Source: Streptomyces nodosus (GTDB lineage Bacteria; Actinomycetota; Actinomycetes; Streptomycetales; Streptomycetaceae). Taken from it: 64,000 nucleotides of DNA. Each line of letters begins with the position of its first letter. The stretch's first letter is position 1. Below the pieces are notes generated by a model. It searched no databases, was not told where the DNA came from, and saw only the letters and a list, made by a program, of their open reading frames with translations. The DNA lies in contig NZ_CP023747.1 of the NCBI RefSeq assembly GCF_008704995.1, positions 3,994,501-4,058,500 on the forward strand. Reading direction: 5' to 3'. Shown here one piece after another: positions 33,419 through 42,784 of the stretch. The position numbers and the translations under genes were made by a program.

Positions 33419-33438
33419 TTGAGCCTGTTCCGCTCAAG
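33418..33438. promoter_or_regulatory. HAIR operator 2 (HspR site) upstream of dnaK
   Basis: CTTGAGC-N7-GCTCAAG is a perfect inverted repeat matching the HAIR consensus at 12 of 14 positions, 18 bp before the dnaK ATG and over the likely transcription start. Confidence 0.9.
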
Positions 33439-33456
33439 TCAGCTGGAGGAATCGAA

Positions 33457-35288
<1,832 letters not shown>

Positions 35289-35292
<4 letters not shown>

Positions 35293-35933
35293 CGGAGGAG
35301 GAGAAACCCGACGTCTCCTCCGGCGCCACCCCTGATGACGCCGAGCCGCAGGCCGCCGCCCCCTCCCCGGAGGAGGCGAAGGCCCCGGCGGGGGACACGG
35401 ACGCAGGGACCGCAGCTCTGGTCGCCCAGCTGGACCAGGCCCGTACGGCGCTCGGTGAGCGCACGGCGGACCTCCAGCGCCTCCAGGCCGAGTACCAGAA
35501 CTACCGTCGCCGGGTCGAGCGGGACCGGATCGCGGTCAAGGAGATCGCCATTGCGAACCTCCTGGGCGAGCTGCTGCCCGTGCTCGACGACATCGGCCGT
35601 GCACGGGAGCACGGTGAACTCGTCGGCGGATTCAAGTCCGTCGCGGAGTCGGTGGAGGCCGTCGCGGGCAAGATGGGCCTCCAGCAGTACGGCAAGGAGG
35701 GCGAGCCCTTCGACCCGACGGTGCACGAGGCCCTGATGCACTCGTACGCGCCGGACGTCACGGAGACGACGTGCGTGGCGATTCTGCAGCCCGGGTATCG
35801 CTTCGGCGAACGCATCATCCGCCCCGCGCGGGTGGCTGTCGCCGAGCCGCAGCCCGGTGCGCAGACGGTCAAGGCCGAGGAGACGGCCGAGACGGGCGAG
35901 GACAAGGAGAGCGGTGGCCCGGACGAGGGCTGA
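35289..35933 (+). CDS. grpE: Nucleotide exchange factor GrpE
   Basis: This encodes 214 residues from GTG 35289, which overlaps the dnaK stop (GTGA). An acidic, disordered N-terminus (1-45) precedes the long coiled coil (QLDQARTALGERTADLQRLQ) and the beta-wing domain with the GrpE signature near VAILQPGYRFGERIIRPARV. It releases ADP from DnaK. The last 30 residues are an acidic tail longer than in E. coli. Confidence 0.97.
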
Positions 35934-36005
35934 CGTGATCGCCGCGGGGGTCCGCACCGGACCCCCCGCGGAAACCGACGCTGGACGGAAGGAGGGACGT
36001 CGGGG

Positions 36006-37181
36006 ATGAGCACCAAGGACTTCATCGAGAAGGACTTCTACAAGGTCCTCGGCGTCCCCAAGGACGCCACCGAGGCCGAGATCAAGAAGGCGTACCGGAA
36101 GCTCGCCCGCGAGTTCCACCCGGACGCCAACAAGGGCAACGCCAAGGCGGAGGAGCGCTTCAAGGAGATCTCCGAGGCGAACGACGTCCTCGGCGACCCC
36201 AAGAAGCGCAAGGAGTACGACGAGGCGCGCGCCCTCTTCGGCAACGGCGGATTCCGGCCGGGGCCCGGGGCGGGCGGCGGTTCGTTCAACTTCGACCTCG
36301 GCGATCTCTTCGGCGGCCAGGGCGGCGCCGGGGGGAACTTCGGCGGCGGCGGTGGTCTCGGTGACGTCTTCGGGGGCCTGTTCAACCGTGGCGGCGGCGC
36401 GGGGACGCGCACCCAGCCGAGGCGCGGCCAGGACGTCGAGTCCGAGGTCACGCTGAGTTTCATGGAAGCGGTGGACGGCGCGACCGTGCCGCTGCGGATG
36501 TCCTCGCAGGCCGCCTGCAAGGCCTGCTCGGGCACCGGCGACAAGAACGGCACGCCGCGGGTGTGCCCGACCTGCGTCGGCACCGGGCAGGTGTCGCGCG
36601 GCTCGGGCGGCGGTTTCTCCCTGACCGACCCCTGCCCGGACTGCAAGGGCCGCGGTCTGATCGCGGAGGACCCCTGTGAGGTCTGCAAGGGCAGCGGCCG
36701 GGCGAAGTCGTCCCGGACGATGCAGGTCCGCATCCCGGCGGGCGTCACGGGCGGGCAGCGGATCCGGCTGCGCGGCAAGGGCGCGCCCGGCGAGCGGGGC
36801 GGCCCGGCCGGCGACCTCTATGTCGTCGTGCATGTGGACACGCACCCCGTGTTCGGCCGCAAGGGCGACAACCTGACCGTGACCGTGCCCGTGACGTTCG
36901 CGGAGGCGGCGCTCGGTGCCGAGGTCCGGGTTCCCACCCTCGGGGGGTCCCCGGTGACGCTGAAGCTTCCCCCGGGCACGCCCAACGGGCGCACCATGCG
37001 GGCCCGCGGCAAGGGCGCGGTCCGCAAGGACGGCACCCGCGGCGATCTGCTGGTCACCGTCGAGGTGAGTGTTCCCAGGGACCTGTCGGGGAAGGCTCGT
37101 GACGCGCTGGAGGCGTATCGCGAGGCGACCGCGGGTGAGGACCCGCGGGCGGAGCTGTTCCAGGCGGCGAAGGGAGCATGA
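36006..37181 (+). CDS. dnaJ: Co-chaperone DnaJ
   Basis: This encodes 391 residues with GGAAGGAGG upstream. The J-domain has HPD at 38-40, the G/F-rich linker spans about 78-135, and four CXXCXGXG-type zinc knuckles follow (CKACSGTG, CPTCVGTG, CPDCKGRG and CEVCKGSG), then the two client-binding beta domains. This is a full type I DnaJ. It stimulates DnaK ATPase. The stop is 4 nt before the hspR start. Confidence 0.98.
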   Translation: MSTKDFIEKDFYKVLGVPKDATEAEIKKAYRKLAREFHPDANKGNAKAEERFKEISEANDVLGDPKKRKEYDEARALFGNGGFRPGPGAGGGSFNFDLGDLFGGQGGAGGNFGGGGGLGDVFGGLFNRGGGAGTRTQPRRGQDVESEVTLSFMEAVDGATVPLRMSSQAACKACSGTGDKNGTPRVCPTCVGTGQVSRGSGGGFSLTDPCPDCKGRGLIAEDPCEVCKGSGRAKSSRTMQVRIPAGVTGGQRIRLRGKGAPGERGGPAGDLYVVVHVDTHPVFGRKGDNLTVTVPVTFAEAALGAEVRVPTLGGSPVTLKLPPGTPNGRTMRARGKGAVRKDGTRGDLLVTVEVSVPRDLSGKARDALEAYREATAGEDPRAELFQAAKGA

Positions 37182-37185
37182 GGAG

Positions 37186-37638
37186 ATGGACGGCCGTCGA
37201 CGCAACCCGTACGAACTGACCGAGGAGACCCCGGTCTACGTCATCTCGGTGGCGGCCCAGCTCTCCGGACTGCACCCGCAGACGCTGCGCCAGTACGACC
37301 GCCTGGGGCTGGTCTCGCCGGACCGTACGGCCGGCCGGGGCCGCCGCTATTCGGCCCGCGACATCGAACTGCTCCGTCAGGTGCAGCAGTTGTCGCAGGA
37401 CGAGGGCATCAACCTGGCCGGTATCAAGCGCATCATCGAGCTGGAGAACCAGGTCGCCGCGCTCCAGGCCCGCATCGCGGAGCTGGAGGACGCGCTGGAC
37501 GGCGCGGCGGCGGCGATGCGTCAGCGCGAGGCCGCGGTGCATGCCTCCTACCGTCGCGACCTGGTGCCGTACCAGGAGGTCCAGCAGACCAGTGCGCTGG
37601 TGGTGTGGCGGCCGAAGCGGCAGCAGCAGTCGGACTGA
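37186..37638 (+). CDS. hspR: Heat-shock repressor HspR (MerR family)
   Basis: This encodes 150 residues from ATG 37186, after AGGAG. The MerR-type winged helix (about 17-85) includes VISVAAQLSGLHPQTLRQYD and GLVSPDRTAGRGRRYS. A coiled coil (95-125) then leads to a C-terminal tail. HspR binds the HAIR repeats seen before dnaK and clpB and so autoregulates this operon with DnaK as co-repressor. Confidence 0.97.
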   Translation: MDGRRRNPYELTEETPVYVISVAAQLSGLHPQTLRQYDRLGLVSPDRTAGRGRRYSARDIELLRQVQQLSQDEGINLAGIKRIIELENQVAALQARIAELEDALDGAAAAMRQREAAVHASYRRDLVPYQEVQQTSALVVWRPKRQQQSD

Positions 37639-37655
37639 CCCTCATGTGTGAGGGA

Positions 37656-37692
37656 GAGGGGGCCGGGAGCCGAGAGGCGTCCCGGCCCCCTC
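37656..37692 (+). terminator. Terminator of the dnaK operon
   Basis: GAGGGGGCCGGGA (37656-37668) and TCCCGGCCCCCTC (37680-37692) form a perfect 13-bp stem with an 11-nt loop, followed by TTCGTT. Confidence 0.85.
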
Positions 37693-38153
37693 TTCGTTGT
37701 CCGGGCACGCCCCGGCGGACCGGCCGCGGGACCGCGCCGGGGCCGTCCCGGGCCGGCCGGGGACCCGCCTGACCGGGTCCGTCTTCTCCCCCTTCTCCCT
37801 CTTCCGGGATGTGACCGAAAAACGGCGTTCACGAGGAACGCCCTTTGAGGGTGCGGGCGATGCGGTGTGATGTGACGTGAATCACGCGGGAACCGTTGAG
37901 TCAAACACGCTGTGTATGTGGGTCGTTGACCGAACGTCAATTACCGTATCTGCCCAGGTGGTCAGCGGAATCTTCGCCTCGCGGAGGTTTCGGGAGGACC
38001 GTCGCACTAGACTCTCCCGGTCTTCACCTGACTTCCACGCAGATGCTGTTGCCATCTCGTTAACCGGTACTCCTTGACGCTGCATGCGGTTGCCGCGTTG
38101 GCTTTCAGCCACCTGGGTCGCAATGCTGCTCCCTCGCCCGGAAGGCACCTGAT
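37693..38153 (+). promoter_or_regulatory. 461-bp leader and promoter region of the sugar-binding lipoprotein
   Basis: The part after 37870 is AT-richer. TTGAC-CGAAC-GTCAA (37926-37940) is a perfect 5-bp inverted repeat that overlaps a possible -35 (TTGACC), with TACCGT 11 nt after the repeat. It may be an operator. No coding frame is supported, leaving about 200 nt of untranslated leader. Confidence 0.4.
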
Positions 38154-39290
38154 GTGAACGCTCGTACCCCCCGTAGGACTGCTGTGCGTCGTACTTCCAT
38201 AGCCCTGGCCGCCTCGGTGTCGGCCGTCTCGCTCGCCGCATGCGGCGTCATCGACGGAGTCGGCGGCGGCAGCAGCTCCGCGGCGCCGAAGAAGGGGAAC
38301 GACATCACAGTGGGACTTCTCCTTCCGGAGAAGGAGAACCCGCGGTACGACAAGTTCGACTACCCCATCATCAAGAAGCAGGTGCTCAACCTCACCGGCA
38401 ACCAGGGCAAGGTCGTCTACGCCAACGCGGACGCGGACGCGGCCAAGCAGAGCCAGCAGCTCGACCGGATGATCAACGACAAGGTGGATGTGCTGCTGCT
38501 CGACGCGGTCGACGCCAAGGCCATCGCGCCGGGGGTGCAGAAGGCCAAGAACGCGGGCATCCCGGTCATCGCCTACGACCGGCTCGCCCAGGGCCCGATC
38601 GACGCGTACATCTCCTTCGACAACGAGCTGGTCGGTCAGGTGCAGGGCCGCGCCCTTCTCGAGGCGCTCGGCGACCAGGCCCCGAACAGCAAGATCGTCA
38701 TGATGAACGGCTCGCTCACCGACCCCAACGCGGCGCAGTTCAAGGCGGGCGCGCTCGCCGAGCTCGACGGCAAGGTGAACATCGTCAAGACCTTCGACAC
38801 CAAGGACTGGAAGCCGGCGAACGCCGAGGCGAACATGTCCGAGGCGATCCGCTCCGTGGGCCTGAGCGGCATCGCCGGGGTCTACTCCGCGAACGACGGC
38901 ATGGCCGGTGCCGTCATCGACGCGCTCAAGCAGGCGGGCGCCACCAAGATCCCGCCGGTGACCGGGCAGGACGCGGATCTGGACGCGGTGCAGCGCATCG
39001 TCCTGGACGAGCAGTACATGAGCGTCTACAAGTCGTACCCGGAGGAGGCGAACAGCGCCGCGGAGATGGCGGTCGCCAAGGTCCAGGGCCGTTCCATCGA
39101 GTTCGACGCGCTGACCCGCGCCAAGGTCGACAGCCCGACGACCAAGGGCATTCCGGCGATGCTGGTGCCGGTGGTCGCGCTCACCCGGGCCAACATCGTG
39201 GACACGGTGATCCAGGACGGCATCTACACCGTCAAGGAGATCTGCACCCCGAAGCACAAGGCGGCGTGCGACGCCCTCGGTCTGAAGTAG
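38154..39290 (+). CDS. Sugar ABC-transporter substrate-binding lipoprotein (periplasmic-binding-protein type I, XylF-like)
   Basis: This encodes 378 residues from GTG 38154. The signal peptide ends in the lipobox SLAAC (Cys30). The mature protein has the two-lobe PBP1 fold: DITVGLLLPEKENPRYDKFD, a first hinge near VDVLLLDAVDAKAIAP, PVIAYDRLAQG and GQDADLDAVQRI. This is closest to xylose-binding XylF/ChvE-type proteins. No ATPase or permease genes are adjacent, so it must share a transporter encoded elsewhere or act as a sensor. A hairpin follows the gene. Confidence 0.9.
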   Translation: MNARTPRRTAVRRTSIALAASVSAVSLAACGVIDGVGGGSSSAAPKKGNDITVGLLLPEKENPRYDKFDYPIIKKQVLNLTGNQGKVVYANADADAAKQSQQLDRMINDKVDVLLLDAVDAKAIAPGVQKAKNAGIPVIAYDRLAQGPIDAYISFDNELVGQVQGRALLEALGDQAPNSKIVMMNGSLTDPNAAQFKAGALAELDGKVNIVKTFDTKDWKPANAEANMSEAIRSVGLSGIAGVYSANDGMAGAVIDALKQAGATKIPPVTGQDADLDAVQRIVLDEQYMSVYKSYPEEANSAAEMAVAKVQGRSIEFDALTRAKVDSPTTKGIPAMLVPVVALTRANIVDTVIQDGIYTVKEICTPKHKAACDALGLK

Positions 39291-39334
39291 CGCACCACCC
39301 CGGGCCGTTGGGCCCGAGGTGAGGACGACAGGTG

Positions 39335-39364
39335 CGGCGGGCGGGCGATGATGCCCGCCCGCCG
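39335..39364 (+). terminator. Terminator of the sugar-binding protein gene
   Basis: CGGCGGGCGGGC (39335-39346), loop GATGAT, and GCCCGCCCGCCG (39353-39364) form a perfect 12-bp stem. The remaining 39365-39612 should hold the promoter of the next gene; nothing else is evident. Confidence 0.82.
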
Positions 39365-39612
39365 TCGTGTTCCCGGGCGGCCGCGGATTCCCGTTCCCGC
39401 GCCCGGGAGGATCCGGGAAATTCCAGGCGATTCATGGGCGTCGAGGCGACGGAGCCGTGTTGCGGAGGCGGGCGGCTCCGCGCATAGTTGCGCTGCGAAG
39501 GCGTGTGGACGCGGTACGGACGGCCTGCTTCCACACCCCCACGCATGAACGTCGCTGGTGGAGCTGCATCGTTCAGCACGCCGGAGCCAGGAGTCGGATC
39601 CAGAGGTGGAAG

Positions 39613-40650
39613 ATGGCCGGGCACGGGACGGACGCGCATCCGCACGGCGCTGACCGGCTCTGCGAGGTCGGCAACCGTGTGTACTCCCGGGCCGTGCGCC
39701 GGGGCCGAGTGCCCCGCGCCGACGCCGCGTCGGCGCCCTGCCTGCTGGAACTCGCGCTGCTGCACCCGGACCCCGACGACATGGACTGGCTGGTGCCGAC
39801 CTCCCCGCAGGAGGTCATGACACGGTTGCTGCGCGGGGTGCACGAAGAGGTCGGGGCGAGCCAGGCACGGGTCGGGGCGGCGGTCGCCGCGGTCGAGTGG
39901 TACGCCGCGCTCGGCGGCCGTGAGCAGGGTCTTGTGGAGGGCGTGGCGATCCGTGTCCTGGACGGACTGCCGCGGATCCACGCCGCGATGGACGAGGCGA
40001 CGGAGCGGTGCCGGACCGAGGTGCTGACCGTGCAGCCGGGCGGTATCCGCCGCGAGGAAGAACTCTCCGAGGGGCTGCACAGGGCGCTGGAGATGCGCCG
40101 CCGGGGGGTGCGCATGCGGGATCTGTACACCCATGTCGCCCGGCACGGCCAGGGCCTGCACACCTACATGGAGCTGATGGGCGACGCGGCCGAGGCGCGC
40201 ACCCTCGACGAGGTGCCCGAGCGTCTGATCGTCTTCGACCGCGTGGTCGCCTTCATCCCGGCGAACGCCGACCGCACCCTCGCGCTGGAGCTGCGCCATC
40301 CGGCGGTGGTGGACTATCTGGTGACCGTGTTCGAGCGCTTCTGGCGCCTGGGGATCCCGCTCACCTCACCGCTCCCGGACACGGGCATCGACGGCATCAC
40401 CCACCGGGAGCGCTCGATCGCGGCGCTGCTCGCGGAGGGCCATCAGGACGCGGCGGTCGCCGAACGCCTGGGCATCAGTGTCCGTACCTGCCGCGCGCAC
40501 ATCGCCCGGCTCTCAGAGACCCTGGGAGCGGCGAGCCGGACCCAGTTGGGCGTCCGTATCGCCCAGGCGGGCCTGGACGGGCCCACGGGCTCGCCCGGGC
40601 TCCTCCCGGCCGTGGCGCCCGGTGTCCCGGAGGCCCCGGCCGGCCTGTGA
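39613..40650 (+). CDS. LuxR-type HTH regulator with TrmB/PLD-like N-terminal domain (paralogue 1)
   Basis: This encodes 345 residues from ATG 39613, after GAGGTGG. The N-terminal part (about 10-105) shares ALLHPDPDD with its neighbour. The middle domain (about 125-250) has the pattern CRTEVLTVQPGG and RRGVRMRDLYTHVARHG, like the effector domain seen in TrmB-type and many Streptomyces LuxR regulators. The C-terminal LuxR HTH includes AVAERLGISVRTCRAHIARL. It is a one-component DNA-binding sensor. It converges on a close paralogue whose divergent neighbour is a secreted peptide. Confidence 0.85.
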   Translation: MAGHGTDAHPHGADRLCEVGNRVYSRAVRRGRVPRADAASAPCLLELALLHPDPDDMDWLVPTSPQEVMTRLLRGVHEEVGASQARVGAAVAAVEWYAALGGREQGLVEGVAIRVLDGLPRIHAAMDEATERCRTEVLTVQPGGIRREEELSEGLHRALEMRRRGVRMRDLYTHVARHGQGLHTYMELMGDAAEARTLDEVPERLIVFDRVVAFIPANADRTLALELRHPAVVDYLVTVFERFWRLGIPLTSPLPDTGIDGITHRERSIAALLAEGHQDAAVAERLGISVRTCRAHIARLSETLGAASRTQLGVRIAQAGLDGPTGSPGLLPAVAPGVPEAPAGL

Positions 40651-40702
40651 ACCGGCGGAGCCGCACCGGGGCCCGCCGCGGGTGGGGGCGGACCCCGCCG
40701 CC

Positions 40703-41698
40703 TCACACCTGAGGGTCCTGGTCCTCCTGGTCCAGGATGCCGGACTGTGCGATGAGATAGCCGAGTTGGGCCCGGCTGCCGCTGCCGAGGGCGCTGGCGA
40801 GCTTGGCGATATGGGCCCGGCAGGTGCGTACGTTCATGCCCAGGCGGCGCGCTATGGCCTCGTCGACATGGCCCTCGACGAGAAGCTTGGCGATCGAGTG
40901 CTGGATCTCCGTGATGCCGTCGGGGGCGGCCTCGTAGGGGGCTCCGGTGCTGAGCGGCACCGCGCGGGACCACATGAACTCGAAGACCTTGATCAGATAG
41001 CGGACGAGCCCCTGATGGCGGAGTTCCAGGGCGACCTGGCGGTCGTCCCGCGTGGGGATGAACGCGACCGTCTCGTCGCAGATGATCAGGCGCTCCACCA
41101 GTTCGTCGATGGTGCGGTACTCGGCCTTGCCGTCGGTGAACTGGGCCACGTACCCGAGGGTCTCGGGGCTGTAGCGGGCCGTGTGCTGATAGAGCGTGCG
41201 GATGCGCACCCCGCGCTCGATCAGCGGACGGTCGCGCTCCAGTCCCTGCAGGAGCGTGTGCTCCAGCCGGCGGCTGCTGGGCTGCACGGTGAGCATCTCC
41301 GACCGGCACTCGGAGGTGGCCTGATCCAGCGCTGTGTTGATCCTCTCCAGGCCCTCCAGGACCGTGATGGAGTGCGTCGGCGTCGACACCTGGGCACTCA
41401 GTGCCATGAACGGCTCGAAGGCCTCCGCCAGCTCGACCGACACGCGCCTGCGCTCGGCGATCTCGCGTTCGAGGGGATTGAGCCGGTGGGCCAGGGCGAC
41501 CGACGGGGGGATGGGCCGGAGCCAGTTCGCGTCGTCCGGATCGGGATGGAGCAGGGCGAACTCCATCAGGCAGGGGACGGGTTCCACGTCCGCGCGGGCG
41601 ATACGTCCCGTGCGCAGGGCATGGGCGTATAGACGGCTGCCTTCCTCGCACAGCTCGGTCATCGCATGGGGATGTGATGCTTTGGTTGGATTCGCCAT
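40703..41698 (-). CDS. LuxR-type HTH regulator (paralogue 2), divergent from the peptide gene
   Basis: This encodes 331 residues from ATG 41698, after GGTGGAG. It matches paralogue 1 along its length: the blocks FALLHPDPDD, CRSEMLTVQPSS, GVRIRTLYQHTARYS and ARRLGMNVRTCRAHIAKL align without large gaps. The HTH recognition helix (NVRTCRAHIAKL versus SVRTCRAHIARL) is nearly the same, so both may bind similar sites. Its start is 116 bp from that of the secreted peptide, with a direct repeat between them. It probably senses a small ligand through the middle domain; the ligand is unknown. Confidence 0.85.
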   Translation of the reverse strand: MANPTKASHPHAMTELCEEGSRLYAHALRTGRIARADVEPVPCLMEFALLHPDPDDANWLRPIPPSVALAHRLNPLEREIAERRRVSVELAEAFEPFMALSAQVSTPTHSITVLEGLERINTALDQATSECRSEMLTVQPSSRRLEHTLLQGLERDRPLIERGVRIRTLYQHTARYSPETLGYVAQFTDGKAEYRTIDELVERLIICDETVAFIPTRDDRQVALELRHQGLVRYLIKVFEFMWSRAVPLSTGAPYEAAPDGITEIQHSIAKLLVEGHVDEAIARRLGMNVRTCRAHIAKLASALGSGSRAQLGYLIAQSGILDQEDQDPQV

Positions 41699-41718
41699 GA
41701 AATCTCCACCCCCCAGGC

Positions 41719-41739
41719 TCCTGAACATGCAGGAACATG
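41719..41739. promoter_or_regulatory. Candidate regulator site between regulator 2 and the peptide gene
   Basis: GAACATG occurs twice, at 41723-41729 and 41733-41739, exactly 10 bp apart, so both copies lie on one face of the helix. An overlapping inverted repeat TCCTG-AACATG-CAGGA spans 41719-41734. The site lies 21-41 bp upstream of the regulator start. Confidence 0.4.
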
Positions 41740-41814
41740 ATGCATCGACCGTGTGGCCATGACGTGCCTGAATGAGCCATCGTCTTGTTCGACGGGGGAA
41801 GAGGGGACCTTCAA

Positions 41815-42033
41815 GTGAGGACGAAGCCGACTATGCGCAAGAGAATGCTTCGCTCGGTTCTTGTTGTCGCCTTCTCCGCCGTTATGGCCATCGGTGCACT
41901 GACTGGCCTCTCGGAAGAGAAGGGCGACGCTCCGGCGGACAGTACCTGGGGAGCGATTGCCAATGACGTTGTGATCAGCGGCGGTGCTGCATCTGCTGCT
42001 CCTGCTAGGGCAGACGACAGCACGTGGGGCTGA
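41815..42033 (+). CDS. Small exported peptide with duplicated DSTWG motif
   Basis: This encodes 72 residues from GTG 41815 (GAGGGG 8 nt upstream) or 66 from ATG 41833. A basic start (KRMLR) and a hydrophobic core (about 14-31) form a signal peptide or anchor. The remainder is short and small-residue-rich, with DSTWG at 42-46 and again at 68-72, where it is the exact C-terminus. An Ala-rich stretch (58-66) separates the copies. No known family is recognised. The position beside a LuxR regulator and the repeated terminal pentapeptide suggest a processed signal or modified peptide; this is inference. Confidence 0.75.
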   Translation: MRTKPTMRKRMLRSVLVVAFSAVMAIGALTGLSEEKGDAPADSTWGAIANDVVISGGAASAAPARADDSTWG

Positions 42034-42036
42034 CCG

Positions 42037-42372
42037 ATGACGATGCCTCCGGACGACCGCTCCTTCCGACGTGAAATGGCCACCGCCTACCGCTCGGGCT
42101 GGCACTTCATCGACCTGGTGACGGCCATCCCGCACAACGGTGACTCGTTGATGGTGACCGTGTTCGGGGAGCCCGTGGTGGTGACCCGGGACGACGACGA
42201 GGATGTACGGGCGTACCGGCTGCTGCGGCGGCCTCGGGGGGCGCCGCAGCCTGTACGGTGCGCCATCCGGTACGGAATGATCTTTGTGAACCTCGACCGG
42301 CGCGACCATCGGCTGGCCGAGACCGGCGGTCCGGAAATACGGACCATGACAGCCACCCCCCGCAGTGCCTGA
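42037..42372 (+). CDS. Small Rieske-like protein lacking cluster ligands
   Basis: This encodes 111 residues from an ATG 3 nt after the peptide stop, so the two are probably translated together. The chain follows the Rieske fold of ring-hydroxylating oxygenases: WHFIDLVTAIPHNGDSLMV, then FGEPVVVTRDDDEDVRAYR, then RRPRGAP where CPHRGAP is expected, and CAIRYGMIFVNLD where C-X2-H is expected. Only Cys75 of the four ligands remains and Arg78 replaces the second histidine. It cannot hold a normal 2Fe-2S cluster. It may be a binding protein made from a Rieske scaffold; the role is unknown. Confidence 0.65.
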   Translation: MTMPPDDRSFRREMATAYRSGWHFIDLVTAIPHNGDSLMVTVFGEPVVVTRDDDEDVRAYRLLRRPRGAPQPVRCAIRYGMIFVNLDRRDHRLAETGGPEIRTMTATPRSA

Positions 42373-42415
42373 CGCGATTCCCCCGTCGTAAAGATCGCTC
42401 AGGTGCTTCCCCCCG

Positions 42416-42462
42416 CAGCGGCGTCACCGTGACCTGAACACGGTGACGCCGCTGTAGTTTTT
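42416..42462 (+). terminator. Strong intrinsic terminator after the peptide operon
   Basis: CAGCGGCGTCACCGTG (42416-42431) and CACGGTGACGCCGCTG (42439-42454) form a perfect 16-bp stem with a 7-nt loop, followed by five T residues (42458-42462). This is the most canonical terminator in the window. The following 42463-42691 shows nothing else. Confidence 0.93.
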
Positions 42463-42691
42463 GCGGTACATGTCGCTCTATCGCCCGGGTTTCACGGTGG
42501 CTGAAACCAGCCCGTCCGGCGCCCTATGGGAGCGCTCCCGTCCATGCCGCCCGTGGCGGGCCGCCCGGCGGCGCCTTTCCCCGCGCCCTGCCCCTCGTGT
42601 CCCACTCCTTGCGCCCCCGCCTTCGGGGTCCCGCCGGTGTCGCCTTCCCTGGCATTCCTTCATTCCTGGCTCCTTCCCCTCCTGGCCGTGC

Positions 42692-42712
42692 CTTGAGTGG
42701 AATAGACTCAAC
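42692..42712. promoter_or_regulatory. HAIR operator upstream of clpB
   Basis: CTTGAGT-N7-ACTCAAC matches the HspR consensus at 13 of 14 positions, 73 bp before the clpB start. ClpB is therefore in the HspR regulon. Confidence 0.9.
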
Positions 42713-42784
42713 TTTGTGTACGTTGCTGCCGTCAGAGTGCAAGCTGACAGCTGAGTGCGGCCGAGCAAGGAGGAGAAGGCGAAC

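Noticed and set aside
42037..42372. Functional Rieske ferredoxin
   Set aside because: Three of the four cluster ligands are missing, so only the fold is claimed.
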